The translations under genes and the position numbers were made by a program. Positions 45,024 to 54,119 of a stretch of DNA of 64,000 nucleotides are shown here, piece after piece; position 1 is the stretch's first letter; each line of letters begins with the position of its first letter. The notes under the pieces are model-generated. The model was not told the origin of the DNA. It did not search any database and was given only the letters and a program-made list of their open reading frames with translations. Source of the stretch: Chromohalobacter sp. 296-RDG (GTDB taxonomy: Bacteria; Pseudomonadota; Gammaproteobacteria; Pseudomonadales; Halomonadaceae); NCBI RefSeq assembly GCF_029889885.1, contig NZ_JARANY010000005.1, positions 53,329 through 117,328 on the forward strand. Reading direction: 5' to 3'.

Positions 45024-45389
45024 ATGTTGAAGTGGATATGCATAGCGCTGGTGGTACTGATCGGTCTACTGCAGTATCACCTGTGGTTCGGTGAAGGGGG
45101 AGTGCGTGAACTCAACCATATTCGTCACCGTGCCGATGTGCTCGAAGAAAAAAACGACCGGCTGCAGGCGCGCAATGATCGCCTGGCGGCGGAGGTGATC
45201 GATCTCAAGAAAGGGCTCGATGCCATCGAGGAACGGGCACGTAGCGATTTGGGCATGGTGCGCCGTGACGAGCAGTTTTTCTGGGTGCCCGGCGTAACCG
45301 CCGAGCGCTCCATCGTCGAACAAAGTGCCACGACGGTACGCGGTGACCCCGAAAAGGCGGCGGCGATGCCCGAGGAGGCTGCGCCGTGA
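45024..45389 (+). CDS. ftsB: Cell division protein FtsB
   Basis: 121 aa. One N-terminal membrane helix (ICIALVVLIGLLQYHLWF) is followed by a periplasmic coiled coil (LEEKNDRLQARNDRLAAEVI) and the conserved EERARSDLGMVRRDEQFFWV. FtsB joins FtsL and FtsQ in the divisome. A TGGCATAAT extended -10 like motif lies at 44981-44989, before the gene. The four-base overlap with ispD (GTGA) starts a long cluster ending in rpoS. In many gammaproteobacteria ftsB-ispD-ispF are likewise together. Confidence 0.93.
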   Translation: MLKWICIALVVLIGLLQYHLWFGEGGVRELNHIRHRADVLEEKNDRLQARNDRLAAEVIDLKKGLDAIEERARSDLGMVRRDEQFFWVPGVTAERSIVEQSATTVRGDPEKAAAMPEEAAP

Positions 45390-46108
45390 GTCGATTGTGG
45401 TTGATCGTGCCGGCGGCAGGGCAAGGCCGCCGCATGGGCGTCGCCTTGCCCAAGCAGTATCTCGACATCGCAGGCCGGCCGGTACTGGCGCATACCTTGG
45501 CGCGTTTGCACGCCGCCTTTCCGGACGCGGCGCTGCGCCTGTGCCTCGATGCCGACGACGCGCGCTTCTCGCCTGCGTGGGTTCCCTTTGCCGACTGGCA
45601 GCGCGTTTCCGGTGGCCATGAACGTGCCGATTCGGTGGCGAACGCGCTGGCCTCGCTCGAGGGTATCGCGGCGGATGACGACCTGGTGTTGGTCCACGAC
45701 GTCGCGCGTCCTTGCGTCGCGCTCTATGACTTGCGTCGCCTGCGCTCGGAGCTTGAAACCTCACCCGATGGCGGGCTGCTGGCGGCGCCTGTGGCGGACA
45801 CCATGAAGCGCGCCGATGCCGACGGCCATGTCGTGCATACCGTGTCGCGCGAGGGGTTATGGCATGCCATGACTCCGCAAGGCGCTTCCTATCGCGTACT
45901 GTGCCGGGCATTCGCGCATGCTCGCGACACGCGCGTGGCGCTCACCGACGAGGCTTCGGCACTCGAGGCGCTGGGTCTGGCGCCGCGCTTGGTGCCCGGC
46001 CGTCGGGATAATCTCAAGATTACACATCCCGAGGATCTTTCCCTCGCCACGCGGCTTCTCAGCGAAACCGCGTGCGATGCCCCGCTTTCCGACGAGACAT
46101 GTTCATGA
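45386..46108 (+). CDS. ispD: 2-C-methyl-D-erythritol 4-phosphate cytidylyltransferase IspD
   Basis: 240 aa. N-terminal nucleotide-binding motif [11 protein letters not shown] with [12 protein letters not shown], and the later [11 protein letters not shown] and [12 protein letters not shown]. It makes CDP-methylerythritol in the MEP isoprenoid pathway. The start codon is GTG inside the end of ftsB; the last four bases overlap ispF (ATGA). The two MEP pathway genes are thus translated together. Confidence 0.95.
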   Translation: MSRLWLIVPAAGQGRRMGVALPKQYLDIAGRPVLAHTLARLHAAFPDAALRLCLDADDARFSPAWVPFADWQRVSGGHERADSVANALASLEGIAADDDLVLVHDVARPCVALYDLRRLRSELETSPDGGLLAAPVADTMKRADADGHVVHTVSREGLWHAMTPQGASYRVLCRAFAHARDTRVALTDEASALEALGLAPRLVPGRRDNLKITHPEDLSLATRLLSETACDAPLSDETCS

Positions 46109-46593
46109 CGCTACGTATTGGTCACGGTTTTGATGTGCACCGCTTCGGCGATGGCGATCACCTGATGATCGGCGGCGTGCGCATCGCGCATATGCACGGT
46201 TTCATCGCCCATTCGGACGGCGACGTCCTGTTGCACGCGCTGTGCGATGCGCTGCTCGGGGCCTGCGGCTTGGGCGATATCGGCCATCATTTTCCCGATA
46301 CCGACGCGACCTGGGAAGGTGCCGACAGTCGCGAATTGCTGCGCCGGGTACATGACCAAGTCGCCGCCACGGGCTATCGGATCGCCAACCTGGATACGAC
46401 CGTGATCGCCCAGGCGCCGCGCTTGGCCGATCACATCGCACTGATGCGCACGCGTATCGCCGAGACGCTCGGTGTGGCGGAAGACGCCGTCAACGTCAAG
46501 GCGACTACCAGCGAGCGGCTCGGTTTTACCGGGCGCAAGGAAGGCATCGCCGCCGAGGCGGTGGTGCTGCTGACATGCGCGGACGCAACATGA
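46105..46593 (+). CDS. ispF: 2-C-methyl-D-erythritol 2,4-cyclodiphosphate synthase IspF
   Basis: 162 aa. Metal ligands Asp10 and His12 in [10 protein letters not shown], plus [18 protein letters not shown] with the third histidine, [10 protein letters not shown], and the CMP-site [16 protein letters not shown]. It cyclises CDP-ME-2-phosphate. An ATG six bases upstream (46099) is possible, but 46105 overlaps the ispD stop in the same way as the other pairs here. It overlaps truD by four bases. Confidence 0.96.
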   Translation: MTLRIGHGFDVHRFGDGDHLMIGGVRIAHMHGFIAHSDGDVLLHALCDALLGACGLGDIGHHFPDTDATWEGADSRELLRRVHDQVAATGYRIANLDTTVIAQAPRLADHIALMRTRIAETLGVAEDAVNVKATTSERLGFTGRKEGIAAEAVVLLTCADAT

Positions 46594-47636
46594 GCGATAT
46601 GTCGCTTTGGCCACCTGAATGGCCGTATGCTCACGGTGGACCGCTGGCCCCGGGCGATTTTCGCATGACACCCGATGATTTCATCGTCGAAGAAGTGTTC
46701 GACTTCGCACCCGAAGGGCAGGGTGAACACCTCTGGCTGTGGATCGAGAAGCGCGATCTGACGACGCCGGAAGCCGCCAAGCATGTGGCGCGAGTGTGTG
46801 GCGTGCGTCCGCGTGACGTGGGCTATAGCGGCCTCAAGGACCGCGTCGCGGTTACCCGGCAATGGCTCTCGGTGCATCTCCCCGGGCGTGATGCCCCTGA
46901 TGCGCTCGCCAGCCAACTGAGCGACGTGGGAATGGAGGTGCACGTTGCACGACGCCATCCACGCAAGCTCAAGCGCGGCGTGCATCGCGCCAACCATTTT
47001 ACGCTTCGTCTGAGCGGCGAGATTGCCGCACATCCCGACTTGGCGCGTCGTTGGCGAACCCTGTGCGCGGATGGCGTGCCCAATTACTTCGGTCCGCAAC
47101 GCTTCGGTCGCGAAGGGCGCAATTTGATACTTGCTCAGAAGGCCTTTGCACGCGGTTGGCGCAAGCGTGACGACCCTCATGGGATGCAGCTTTCGGCGGC
47201 GCGTAGCTTCCTGTTCAATGAGGTGCTGGCTACGCGCCTGCGCGCGCAGACCTGGCGGACGCCGCGTCCGGGGGATGTGCTGGCGCTGGCGGGAACGGCC
47301 AGCCGTTTTGCGGCCGACGAGGTCGATGCGGTCTTGAATGAGCGCGCCGCGCGCGGCGACGTCACGCCCACCGGCCCGATGTGGGGACGCGGACGTCTGG
47401 AGAGTGGCGCGGAAGTGGCCGAGGAAGAAACGCGCCTCGTGGCGCGGCATGAAGCACTCATGCAGGGACTGGAAGCCGCCGGCGTACGCATGGATAGGCG
47501 TCCGCTATGCGTGCCGCTTGACGCACCATCGCTGGCGCATGAAGCCCCCAACCGGGTGACGCTTGGCTTTGGCTTGCCGCGTGGGGCCTTCGCGACCTCT
47601 GTATTGCGAGAATTGCTGCATCACCCGTTGCTGTGA
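46590..47636 (+). CDS. truD: tRNA pseudouridine(13) synthase TruD
   Basis: 348 aa. Catalytic Asp lies in [15 protein letters not shown]. Other TruD motifs are [25 protein letters not shown] and [12 protein letters not shown]. It modifies U13 of tRNA-Glu. The ATG at 46590 shares bases with the ispF stop (ATGA); an in-frame ATG at 46575 lies inside ispF and is less likely. surE follows after 36 bp. Confidence 0.94.
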   Translation: MSDMSLWPPEWPYAHGGPLAPGDFRMTPDDFIVEEVFDFAPEGQGEHLWLWIEKRDLTTPEAAKHVARVCGVRPRDVGYSGLKDRVAVTRQWLSVHLPGRDAPDALASQLSDVGMEVHVARRHPRKLKRGVHRANHFTLRLSGEIAAHPDLARRWRTLCADGVPNYFGPQRFGREGRNLILAQKAFARGWRKRDDPHGMQLSAARSFLFNEVLATRLRAQTWRTPRPGDVLALAGTASRFAADEVDAVLNERAARGDVTPTGPMWGRGRLESGAEVAEEETRLVARHEALMQGLEAAGVRMDRRPLCVPLDAPSLAHEAPNRVTLGFGLPRGAFATSVLRELLHHPLL

Positions 47637-47672
47637 AGGGATATCGGCTATCAGACAAGCAAGAGGATAGAT

Positions 47673-48425
47673 ATGCGCAAGTTACTGTTATCCAACGATG
47701 ATGGCGTCCATGCGCCGGGGCTGCGGGCGCTTCATGATGCGCTCTCGGCACATGGGCGCCTGCGTGTGGTGGCTCCGGACCGTGACAAGAGCGGCGCCAG
47801 CAATTCGCTGACGCTGACGCGCCCCCTGGCGTTGACGGCCCTCGATAACGGCTTCTATTCAGTCGACGGCACGCCGGCCGATTGCGTGTATCTGGGCGTC
47901 AACGGGGTCTGGGACGAGAAACCTGACCTGGTGATCTCGGGTATCAATCATGGCGGCAATCTGGGCGATGACGTGCTGTATTCGGGCACCGTGGCCGCCG
48001 CCATGGAAGGACGCAATTTAGGCATGGCGGCGATTGCCGTATCGCTTTGCGGCGAGCGCTATTTCGAGACGGCCGGCCGCGTCGCGGCGACCTTGATGGG
48101 GGCGGCGGAGTCACTGTCGTTGCCCCCGCGGAGTCTGCTCAACGTCAATGTGCCGGACGTGCCTTGGGAAGATATTCAGGGAGTACGCGTGACGCGGATG
48201 GGATATCGTGGCCCTGCGGCCCAGCCGATGAAGGTGAAAGATCCGCGTGGCCGCGAGCGTTATTGGATTGCCGCCGTCGGCGATAACGCCGATGATGGAG
48301 CGGACACCGATTTCGCGGCCATCGAAGCGGGATACTTGTCGATCACGCCCCTTCAGACCGATCTCACACGCCACGCAGCGTTGGACGACGTACGGAACTG
48401 GCTGGATGCATTGTCGAATTCCTGA
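47673..48425 (+). CDS. surE: 5'/3'-nucleotidase and exopolyphosphatase SurE
   Basis: 250 aa. Metal site [13 protein letters not shown] with Asp9 and Asp10, [17 protein letters not shown], and [20 protein letters not shown] with the asparagine and serine of the active site. SurE removes phosphate from nucleoside monophosphates and is associated with stationary-phase survival. It stands between truD and pcm, as in E. coli and Pseudomonas. Confidence 0.95.
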   Translation: MRKLLLSNDDGVHAPGLRALHDALSAHGRLRVVAPDRDKSGASNSLTLTRPLALTALDNGFYSVDGTPADCVYLGVNGVWDEKPDLVISGINHGGNLGDDVLYSGTVAAAMEGRNLGMAAIAVSLCGERYFETAGRVAATLMGAAESLSLPPRSLLNVNVPDVPWEDIQGVRVTRMGYRGPAAQPMKVKDPRGRERYWIAAVGDNADDGADTDFAAIEAGYLSITPLQTDLTRHAALDDVRNWLDALSNS

Positions 48426-48462
48426 CTCACACGATACAACACACCGACTCGGTGGCATCGGT

Positions 48463-49098
48463 ATGACCTCACAGCGTACTCGCAATCGCTTGATACGGCG
48501 GCTGCAAGCAAACGGCATCCGTGACGCACGAGTGCTCGATACCATGGCTCGTGAGCCGCGTCACGTCTTCCTCGACGAGGCGCTGGCGCACCGCGCCTAT
48601 GAAGATACCGCCTTGCCGCTGGGGCAGGGGCAGACGCTCTCGCAACCATGGATCGTTGCGCGCATGACCGAGTTGGTGCTGGCCGCGCAGCCGCGACGCG
48701 TGTTGGAAGTCGGGACCGGCTCGGGCTACCAGACGTTGATTCTGGCGCGTCTGGTGGAGTCGGTATGGAGCATCGAGCGCATCGGTGCGCTGCATCGCAG
48801 TGCGACTTCACGCCTGTCCATGCTGGGCGTTGATAACGTCGGCCTGCGACATGAAGACGGCGGACATGGATGGCCTCAGGCGGCCCCTTTCGATGTCATT
48901 CTGCTTACTGCCTGCGCCAGCGAGCTACCTCCGGAGCTATTGTCTCAGTTGGATGATGGGGGGGAATTGATCGCACCGCTGGAAGATGAGGCGGGCCGCC
49001 AATGGCTGACACGCGTGCGGCGTCGCGGCGCCACCTTCGAACGTACGCGGCTCGAGCAGGTCAGATTCGTACCGCTACTGGAAGGGGTCATAAAATGA
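48463..49098 (+). CDS. pcm: Protein-L-isoaspartate O-methyltransferase
   Basis: 211 aa. N-terminal MAREPRHVFLDEALAHRAYE, substrate motif LPLGQGQTLSQPWIVARM, and the SAM-binding RVLEVGTGSGYQTLILA. It methylates abnormal isoaspartyl residues as the first step of protein repair. The ATG at 48463 is 37 bp after surE; its ribosome site is weak. Its last four bases overlap the next gene (ATGA). Confidence 0.93.
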   Translation: MTSQRTRNRLIRRLQANGIRDARVLDTMAREPRHVFLDEALAHRAYEDTALPLGQGQTLSQPWIVARMTELVLAAQPRRVLEVGTGSGYQTLILARLVESVWSIERIGALHRSATSRLSMLGVDNVGLRHEDGGHGWPQAAPFDVILLTACASELPPELLSQLDDGGELIAPLEDEAGRQWLTRVRRRGATFERTRLEQVRFVPLLEGVIK

Positions 49099-50036
49099 AG
49101 CGTTACCTGACGCTTTTCTGCAAGGGCGCCGGGATGGGCGCCGCGGACGCGGTACCCGGAGTGTCCGGCGGCACCATTGCCTTCATCACGGGCATCTACG
49201 AGGAGTTGATCCACTCGATCAAGCAATTCGGCCCACGTGCCTTTGGGGCGTGGCGTCGCGGTGGTCTGGCGGGGCTCGCTGGGCATCTCAATCTGGCGTT
49301 TCTGCTGCCTCTGATGCTGGGGATCGTGGCGAGCCTGGTGAGTGTCGCGCATCTCGTGACCTGGCTGCTCGATCATCATCAGCTACTGCTCAATGCATTT
49401 TTCTTCGGCCTGGTACTGGCCTCGGCCATTGTCGTAGGCCGACAGGTCGGTCACTGGCAGTGGCAGCACATCTTTCCGTTGATTCTGGGCGTCTGTGTGG
49501 CCTTGTGGCTGCCCAGCCTGTTGCCGGCGCCCACCGAGGCCAGTCAGTGGGTATTGTTGGTGGGTGGCGCCATCGCCATCAGTGCGATGCTCCTGCCGGG
49601 CGTCTCGGGGAGCTTCCTGCTATTGGTGATGGGGCTTTATGGGACAGTCATGGAGGGCGTCAAGAGTGCCGACCTGGCCTTGATCGCGACCTTCGGCGCG
49701 GGCTGTGTCATCGGCTTGATGGTGTTCTCGCGGGTCCTGTCGTGGCTTTTTCATCACTACCGACTGGGAACGCTCCTGACCTTGGTCGGCTTCATTCTCG
49801 GCTCGTTGCCGCAACTCTGGCCATGGCGCCAATTGGTCAGCTATCGCCTGGCAAGTGGCGACAAGATCGTGCCGCTCGAATATCGCTATCTCATACCTTC
49901 GGACTACAGCGTGATCACCGGTGAGCCGGCCCAGTTGCTGACGGCGGTCGCTTTGATGATCGCCGGCCTGGTGCTGGTCATGGTCATCGGCGAACGCAGT
50001 CCTTCCCCGTTTAAAGAGGACCGAACCCATGTCTGA
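49095..50036 (+). CDS. DUF368 family membrane protein, probable undecaprenyl-phosphate translocase
   Basis: 313 aa with about nine membrane helices. The DUF368 signature is clear in both inverted halves: GAADAVPGVSGGTIAFITGI near the N-terminus and AISAMLLPGVSGSFLLLVMG in the middle. DUF368 proteins (PopT) have been shown in other bacteria to recycle undecaprenyl phosphate across the inner membrane, which is needed for wall synthesis. It starts in the pcm stop codon and overlaps nlpD by eight bases, so it is embedded between a repair enzyme and a wall-hydrolase activator. Confidence 0.87.
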   Translation: MKRYLTLFCKGAGMGAADAVPGVSGGTIAFITGIYEELIHSIKQFGPRAFGAWRRGGLAGLAGHLNLAFLLPLMLGIVASLVSVAHLVTWLLDHHQLLLNAFFFGLVLASAIVVGRQVGHWQWQHIFPLILGVCVALWLPSLLPAPTEASQWVLLVGGAIAISAMLLPGVSGSFLLLVMGLYGTVMEGVKSADLALIATFGAGCVIGLMVFSRVLSWLFHHYRLGTLLTLVGFILGSLPQLWPWRQLVSYRLASGDKIVPLEYRYLIPSDYSVITGEPAQLLTAVALMIAGLVLVMVIGERSPSPFKEDRTHV

Positions 50037-51135
50037 CGCTCGTCGACTACTGCCCGCGCTGGGACTCGTGGCGTTGGGATTGGCGGGATGCGCAAGCTCC
50101 AGCGGCGCGCCCCAAGTGCAGGATCTCTCGGTCAGTCGTAATAGCGACCCGCCGAGTTCTTATACCGTCAAGTCGGGTGACACCTTGTATGGCATTGCCT
50201 GGCAGAACAACCTCGATTTCCGTAACTTGGCGCAACTCAATGATATTACGCCGCCCTATCGCCTCGAGCCTGGACAAACGTTACGCCTGACCCCCGATGG
50301 CGCCGCCCGGGCGGCGTCAAGTGAAGCGTCCGACGAGACAAGTGGCGCGACCGCAACGCCGCTGGGCAGTGATGCCGATACGACCGGGGGCGCTCAGGAC
50401 GATGACTGGCTGGCGCCGGCGAATAGCACGTCGTCGCAAGGTCGCGACCTGGCAGCCGCCTCCATCGACGCGCAGGCCATAGAGGCCGCTTCCGAGGCCA
50501 GCAAAAGCGGTGCGCCGGGGCCGGTCTACGATACGGACGATGCGGCCGACGAGTCTGCGCGCGATGACGAAAACGAGAGCGACGCCTCGGGCGCGTCAGC
50601 CGCCAGCGATGAGCAGCAGGAGACGCAAGCCGATAGTGCGAGTACGGACGACCAGGCGACGGGCGACGAATCATCCGAACCCACCCGCGAGGCTGGCACG
50701 AGCGTTGCTGGTGAAAGCGACGCCACGACCGACCGCTCGCAACGCGAGTACCAGCCGGTCGAAAATGTGGCTTGGCAGTGGCCTACAGAGGGCGATGTCG
50801 TCAACGGTTTCGACGACAATTCCACCGTGACGGCCGGCATTGATATCGCCGGTGAAAAGGGGCAACCTGTCAAGGCAGCGGGTCCGGGTATCGTGGTATA
50901 TGCCGGTAGTGGTGTCCGCGGATATGGCAACCTCATCATTCTCAAGCATAACGACCATTTCCTGAGTGCTTACGCGCATAATGATACGTTGCGCGTGGAG
51001 GAAAACGATGTCGTCGAGGCAGGAGAAGTCATTGCCACCATGGGCGATACCGATGCCGACCGTGTCAAGCTGCATTTCGAGGTGCGCCAGGACGGCCAGC
51101 CTCAAGACCCAATGGAGTACCTGCCGCCACATTGA
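50029..51135 (+). CDS. nlpD: Lipoprotein NlpD, amidase activator with LysM and degenerate LytM domains
   Basis: 368 aa. Lipobox LGLAGC, LysM domain (YTVKSGDTLYGIAWQNN, residues about 44-88), a linker of about 150 residues rich in Ala, Ser, Asp and Glu, and a C-terminal M23/LytM domain. The catalytic histidines and metal sites are lost (AGIDIAG at the HxxxD motif, KLHFEVR at the HxH motif), as expected for NlpD, which activates amidase AmiC instead of cutting peptidoglycan. The linker is much more acidic than in enteric NlpD. rpoS follows after 121 bp, and its promoters are probably inside nlpD. Confidence 0.94.
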   Translation: MSDARRLLPALGLVALGLAGCASSSGAPQVQDLSVSRNSDPPSSYTVKSGDTLYGIAWQNNLDFRNLAQLNDITPPYRLEPGQTLRLTPDGAARAASSEASDETSGATATPLGSDADTTGGAQDDDWLAPANSTSSQGRDLAAASIDAQAIEAASEASKSGAPGPVYDTDDAADESARDDENESDASGASAASDEQQETQADSASTDDQATGDESSEPTREAGTSVAGESDATTDRSQREYQPVENVAWQWPTEGDVVNGFDDNSTVTAGIDIAGEKGQPVKAAGPGIVVYAGSGVRGYGNLIILKHNDHFLSAYAHNDTLRVEENDVVEAGEVIATMGDTDADRVKLHFEVRQDGQPQDPMEYLPPH

Positions 51136-51256
51136 GCACGGCAGGACTCAGACCCTGAACATGCGACAACAAGAAACGGGTAGTCCGCCATGGTCGGTGG
51201 CTCGCACGCTCCGGCCGTGGTTATCAAATCGGTAGCAGTAAAGTGGGGTATTGGAT

Positions 51257-52234
51257 ATGAGCATGCTGGAGCGGGATATTCAGGGTGTGGATCTCGACGA
51301 TGTCGACAACGAAGTGGAGGTCGATGCCGGAGAGGTCGCTAGCGACAAGGATGACGATGCGTTCGAGAAAGCGCTGAATCGTGACGAAAGAAGTCACCAT
51401 CAAAGCCTCGACGCAACACAGATTTACCTCAACGAGATCGGCTTTTCGCCGCTTTTGACCCCCGAAGAAGAAGTCCACTACGGGCGCCTGGCCCAGCAGG
51501 GCGATCCCGCTGGGCGCCAGCGCATGATCGAGTCGAATCTGCGTCTGGTCGTCAAGATCGCCAGACGTTATCTCAACCGGGGATTGTCTCTACTCGACCT
51601 AATCGAGGAAGGTAACCTGGGTCTGATTCGTGCCGTGGAAAAGTTCGACCCCGAGAGGGGCTTTCGCTTCTCGACCTATGCGACCTGGTGGATTCGTCAG
51701 ACCATCGAGCGGGCGCTGATGAATCAGACACGCACGATTCGCTTGCCCATTCATGTGGTCAAGGAACTCAACATTTACCTGCGGGCCGCGCGTGAGCTGA
51801 CACAGCGACTCGACCATGAAGCCACAGCCGAAGAAATTGCCGACTTTCTGGACAAGCCGGTGGGCACCGTCAAGAAGATGCTCGGGCTCAACGAGCGTGT
51901 GTCGTCGGTCGACTACCCGATGGGCGGCGAGAGCGATAAGCCTTTGATCGATACGCTGGCCGATGAAAACGAAGCCGGTCCCGAGTCGCTGCTGGTCGGC
52001 AACGACGTCAAGCAGCACGTCGATGACTGGCTGGCGGAGTTGACCGACAAACAGATGGAAGTCGTCGTGCGTCGCTTCGGTTTGCGCGGGCATGAAGCCG
52101 CGACCCTCGAGAATGTTGGGGCGGAAGTCGGTCTGACGCGTGAACGGGTGCGCCAGATTCAGGTTGAGGCGTTGAAAAAATTGCGCCGGGTACTGGAAAA
52201 GCAAGGGTTGTCGCTTGACTCTATTTTTGAATGA
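51257..52234 (+). CDS. rpoS: RNA polymerase sigma factor RpoS
   Basis: 325 aa. Regions 1.2 to 4.2 are complete: [40 protein letters not shown], the -10 recognition segment [20 protein letters not shown], region 3 ([14 protein letters not shown]), and the -35 helix ([20 protein letters not shown]). It directs stationary-phase and general stress transcription, including osmotic stress. ATG at 51257 is chosen over an upstream TTG at 51251; 51263 is also an ATG in frame. The acidic N-terminus (residues 10-35) is typical for halophile RpoS. Confidence 0.95.
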   Translation: MSMLERDIQGVDLDDVDNEVEVDAGEVASDKDDDAFEKALNRDERSHHQSLDATQIYLNEIGFSPLLTPEEEVHYGRLAQQGDPAGRQRMIESNLRLVVKIARRYLNRGLSLLDLIEEGNLGLIRAVEKFDPERGFRFSTYATWWIRQTIERALMNQTRTIRLPIHVVKELNIYLRAARELTQRLDHEATAEEIADFLDKPVGTVKKMLGLNERVSSVDYPMGGESDKPLIDTLADENEAGPESLLVGNDVKQHVDDWLAELTDKQMEVVVRRFGLRGHEAATLENVGAEVGLTRERVRQIQVEALKKLRRVLEKQGLSLDSIFE

Positions 52235-52241
52235 CGCGACA

Positions 52242-52271
52242 GGCATGATGGGCCGCATGGCTTGTCATGCC
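52242..52271 (+). terminator. Hairpin after rpoS
   Basis: GGCATGA and TCATGCC arms enclose an inner GCC/GGC stem. No T run follows, so termination here is uncertain. Confidence 0.4.
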
Positions 52272-52311
52272 ACTTATTCGTCACGGCAATGACGCGCTTT
52301 CCACGCTATCC

Positions 52312-52340
52312 TTGGTGCTTGCTTATTTGCCTGATACATT
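52312..52340 (+). promoter_or_regulatory. Possible sigma70 promoter of the TolC-like gene
   Basis: TTGGTG at 52312-52317, 17-base spacer, TACATT at 52335-52340. Both hexamers are only moderate matches, but position and spacing suit a leader of about 165 nt to the ATG at 52514. The leader shows AATACAT / TGTATG dyad symmetry near 52351-52371. Confidence 0.3.
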
Positions 52341-52513
52341 GATCTGAGGCAATACATGCGGCATTGTATGTAACCACGATGCCACCTGTTGGCGGTGACG
52401 CTGCCGGTCGTCGAGCCCGTAATCAGCCCGCCCCTGAGAAAATCAGTGAAAAGCAAGTCAGTCAAAGCACGTTCGCCAAAAGAACGTGCGTCAAAAGAAA
52501 GGAACCCAAGCCG

Positions 52514-53986
52514 ATGTCCTCTCGAGAGCCGTCATCGCCGAAATTTCGGCTGCGTTTATTGCCGGTGTTGATCGCCGCCGCTGTCACCTCTCAGGCGCAT
52601 GCCGCCGATTTGTGGACCATTACTCAGGATGCCCTGCAGAACAATTCCACTCTGGGTGCCTCACGGTCGTCCTTCCAGAGTGTCGAGGCCGGGCGTGACG
52701 TGGCGCGTGGCAGCTTGTTGCCGCAAATCGATGCGACCGCGCAGGTTACGCACAACAACACGTTGGAGAGTCAAAGCTCCTCGAGTGCTGCAGGAGGCGC
52801 CGGAACGGGAGGCGCTGGAGTGGAATCTGAAAGCAGCTATAACTCGACCAGCGCCGGCCTCGAATTGACTCAGGCGCTGTATGACGCCACGAGCTGGGCT
52901 GAGCTTGAAATCGCCAAGCGCGAGACTGGCCAGCAAGCGCTCTTGCTACAAGCCGATCGCCAGCAGTTGCTCTACGATGTCGCCTCGGCGTATTTCGAGA
53001 TCCTGCGTGCCCATGACGTGCTCGAGGCGAGTATCTCCCAAGAGAAAGCCATCAAGCGTCAGCTCGACCAGGCGCAGGAGCAATTCGATGTCGGACTGGT
53101 GGCAACCACCGACGTCAACGAGGCGCAGGCATCTTACGATCTAGCCCGCTCTCAGCGCATTTCCGCCGAAAACGATCTGCAGGTCAGTTTCGAGGCGCTG
53201 GAACGCCTGACCGGCAAGCGTTACGACAGCATCGACGCCTTGTCGGACGATATTCCCATCGAGTCTCCCGAGCCAGCGGGGCGCGAGAACTGGATTCAGA
53301 TGGCGATCGCCAATAATCCCGAAGTACAGGCGGCTCAGGCGGCGGTGGATGTCTCCCGAGCGGAAGTCGAGCAGGCGGAAGCCGGCCACAAGCCGACGCT
53401 CTCGGCCTTCGCCAACTACAATTATTCGGATAGCGATCAGGATTATCTGGACGGCCACAACGCGGATACGCAAGTCGGACTCCAGGCCTCTTTGCCTATC
53501 TACAGTGGCGGTACGACCAGCGCTCAGGTGCGTCAGCAGACCTATTCACTGGAGGCGACGCAGTATGATTTCGAGGCTCAGCGTCGCGACACTACGCAGC
53601 AGGTGCGCTCGCTATTCACGCAGGTCATGAACGATGTCGAAAGCGTTGAGGCCCAACAACAGGCGATCGTTTCCAATCGCAGCGCACTGGAAGCGACGCG
53701 TTCCGGTTACGAGGTGGGGACCCGCAATATCGTCGATGTGCTCGACGCCGAGCAGGCGTTGTATCAGGCGATCTCCGATTATGCCGATGCGCGTTATACT
53801 TACGTGACCGACATGGTGGAACTGCGCCAGCAGGCGGGAGTGCTCGATCAGGACGTGATTCGCGATCTCAACCAGTGGCTTCGGGAAACCCAGACCGTGA
53901 CACTACGCCTGCCCGAGAATGGCGGCATGAGTCAGATGGAAGACATCGGCGAACGACCCACGATGGAGCAGTCGACCACGCCCTGA
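52514..53986 (+). CDS. tolC: TolC family outer-membrane channel protein
   Basis: 490 aa. Signal peptide (FRLRLLPVLIAAAVTSQAHA), then two OEP repeats: first with LLPQIDATAQVTHNN, second with HKPTLSAFANYNYSDSD and LPIYSGGTTSAQVRQQTYSL. The conserved GYEVGTRNIVDVLDAEQALY and a C-terminal tail complete the family pattern. It forms a trimeric exit duct for type I secretion and RND/MFS pumps. The ATG at 52514 gives the signal peptide at once; the frame is open upstream to 52364 in non-family sequence. A Gly/Ser/Ala-rich insertion (near residue 95) lies in the first repeat loop. It is single-gene, not beside a pump. Confidence 0.92.
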   Translation: MSSREPSSPKFRLRLLPVLIAAAVTSQAHAADLWTITQDALQNNSTLGASRSSFQSVEAGRDVARGSLLPQIDATAQVTHNNTLESQSSSSAAGGAGTGGAGVESESSYNSTSAGLELTQALYDATSWAELEIAKRETGQQALLLQADRQQLLYDVASAYFEILRAHDVLEASISQEKAIKRQLDQAQEQFDVGLVATTDVNEAQASYDLARSQRISAENDLQVSFEALERLTGKRYDSIDALSDDIPIESPEPAGRENWIQMAIANNPEVQAAQAAVDVSRAEVEQAEAGHKPTLSAFANYNYSDSDQDYLDGHNADTQVGLQASLPIYSGGTTSAQVRQQTYSLEATQYDFEAQRRDTTQQVRSLFTQVMNDVESVEAQQQAIVSNRSALEATRSGYEVGTRNIVDVLDAEQALYQAISDYADARYTYVTDMVELRQQAGVLDQDVIRDLNQWLRETQTVTLRLPENGGMSQMEDIGERPTMEQSTTP

Positions 53987-54014
53987 CGCGAGGCTCGACC
54001 AAATCCTGTTCGTC

Positions 54015-54042
54015 ACGCCGCATCTCTGGGTGCGGCGTTTTT
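54015..54042 (+). terminator. Rho-independent terminator after tolC
   Basis: Eight-bp stem ACGCCGCA / TGCGGCGT, eight-base loop, five T. Confidence 0.9.
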
Positions 54043-54119
54043 CGTCGTACCGCGCACTACTCCTGTGGGCAAGGTAGAATAGGGCCCCCGTTATTGCCTT
54101 GTCAGAAGGAACGTTTGCC

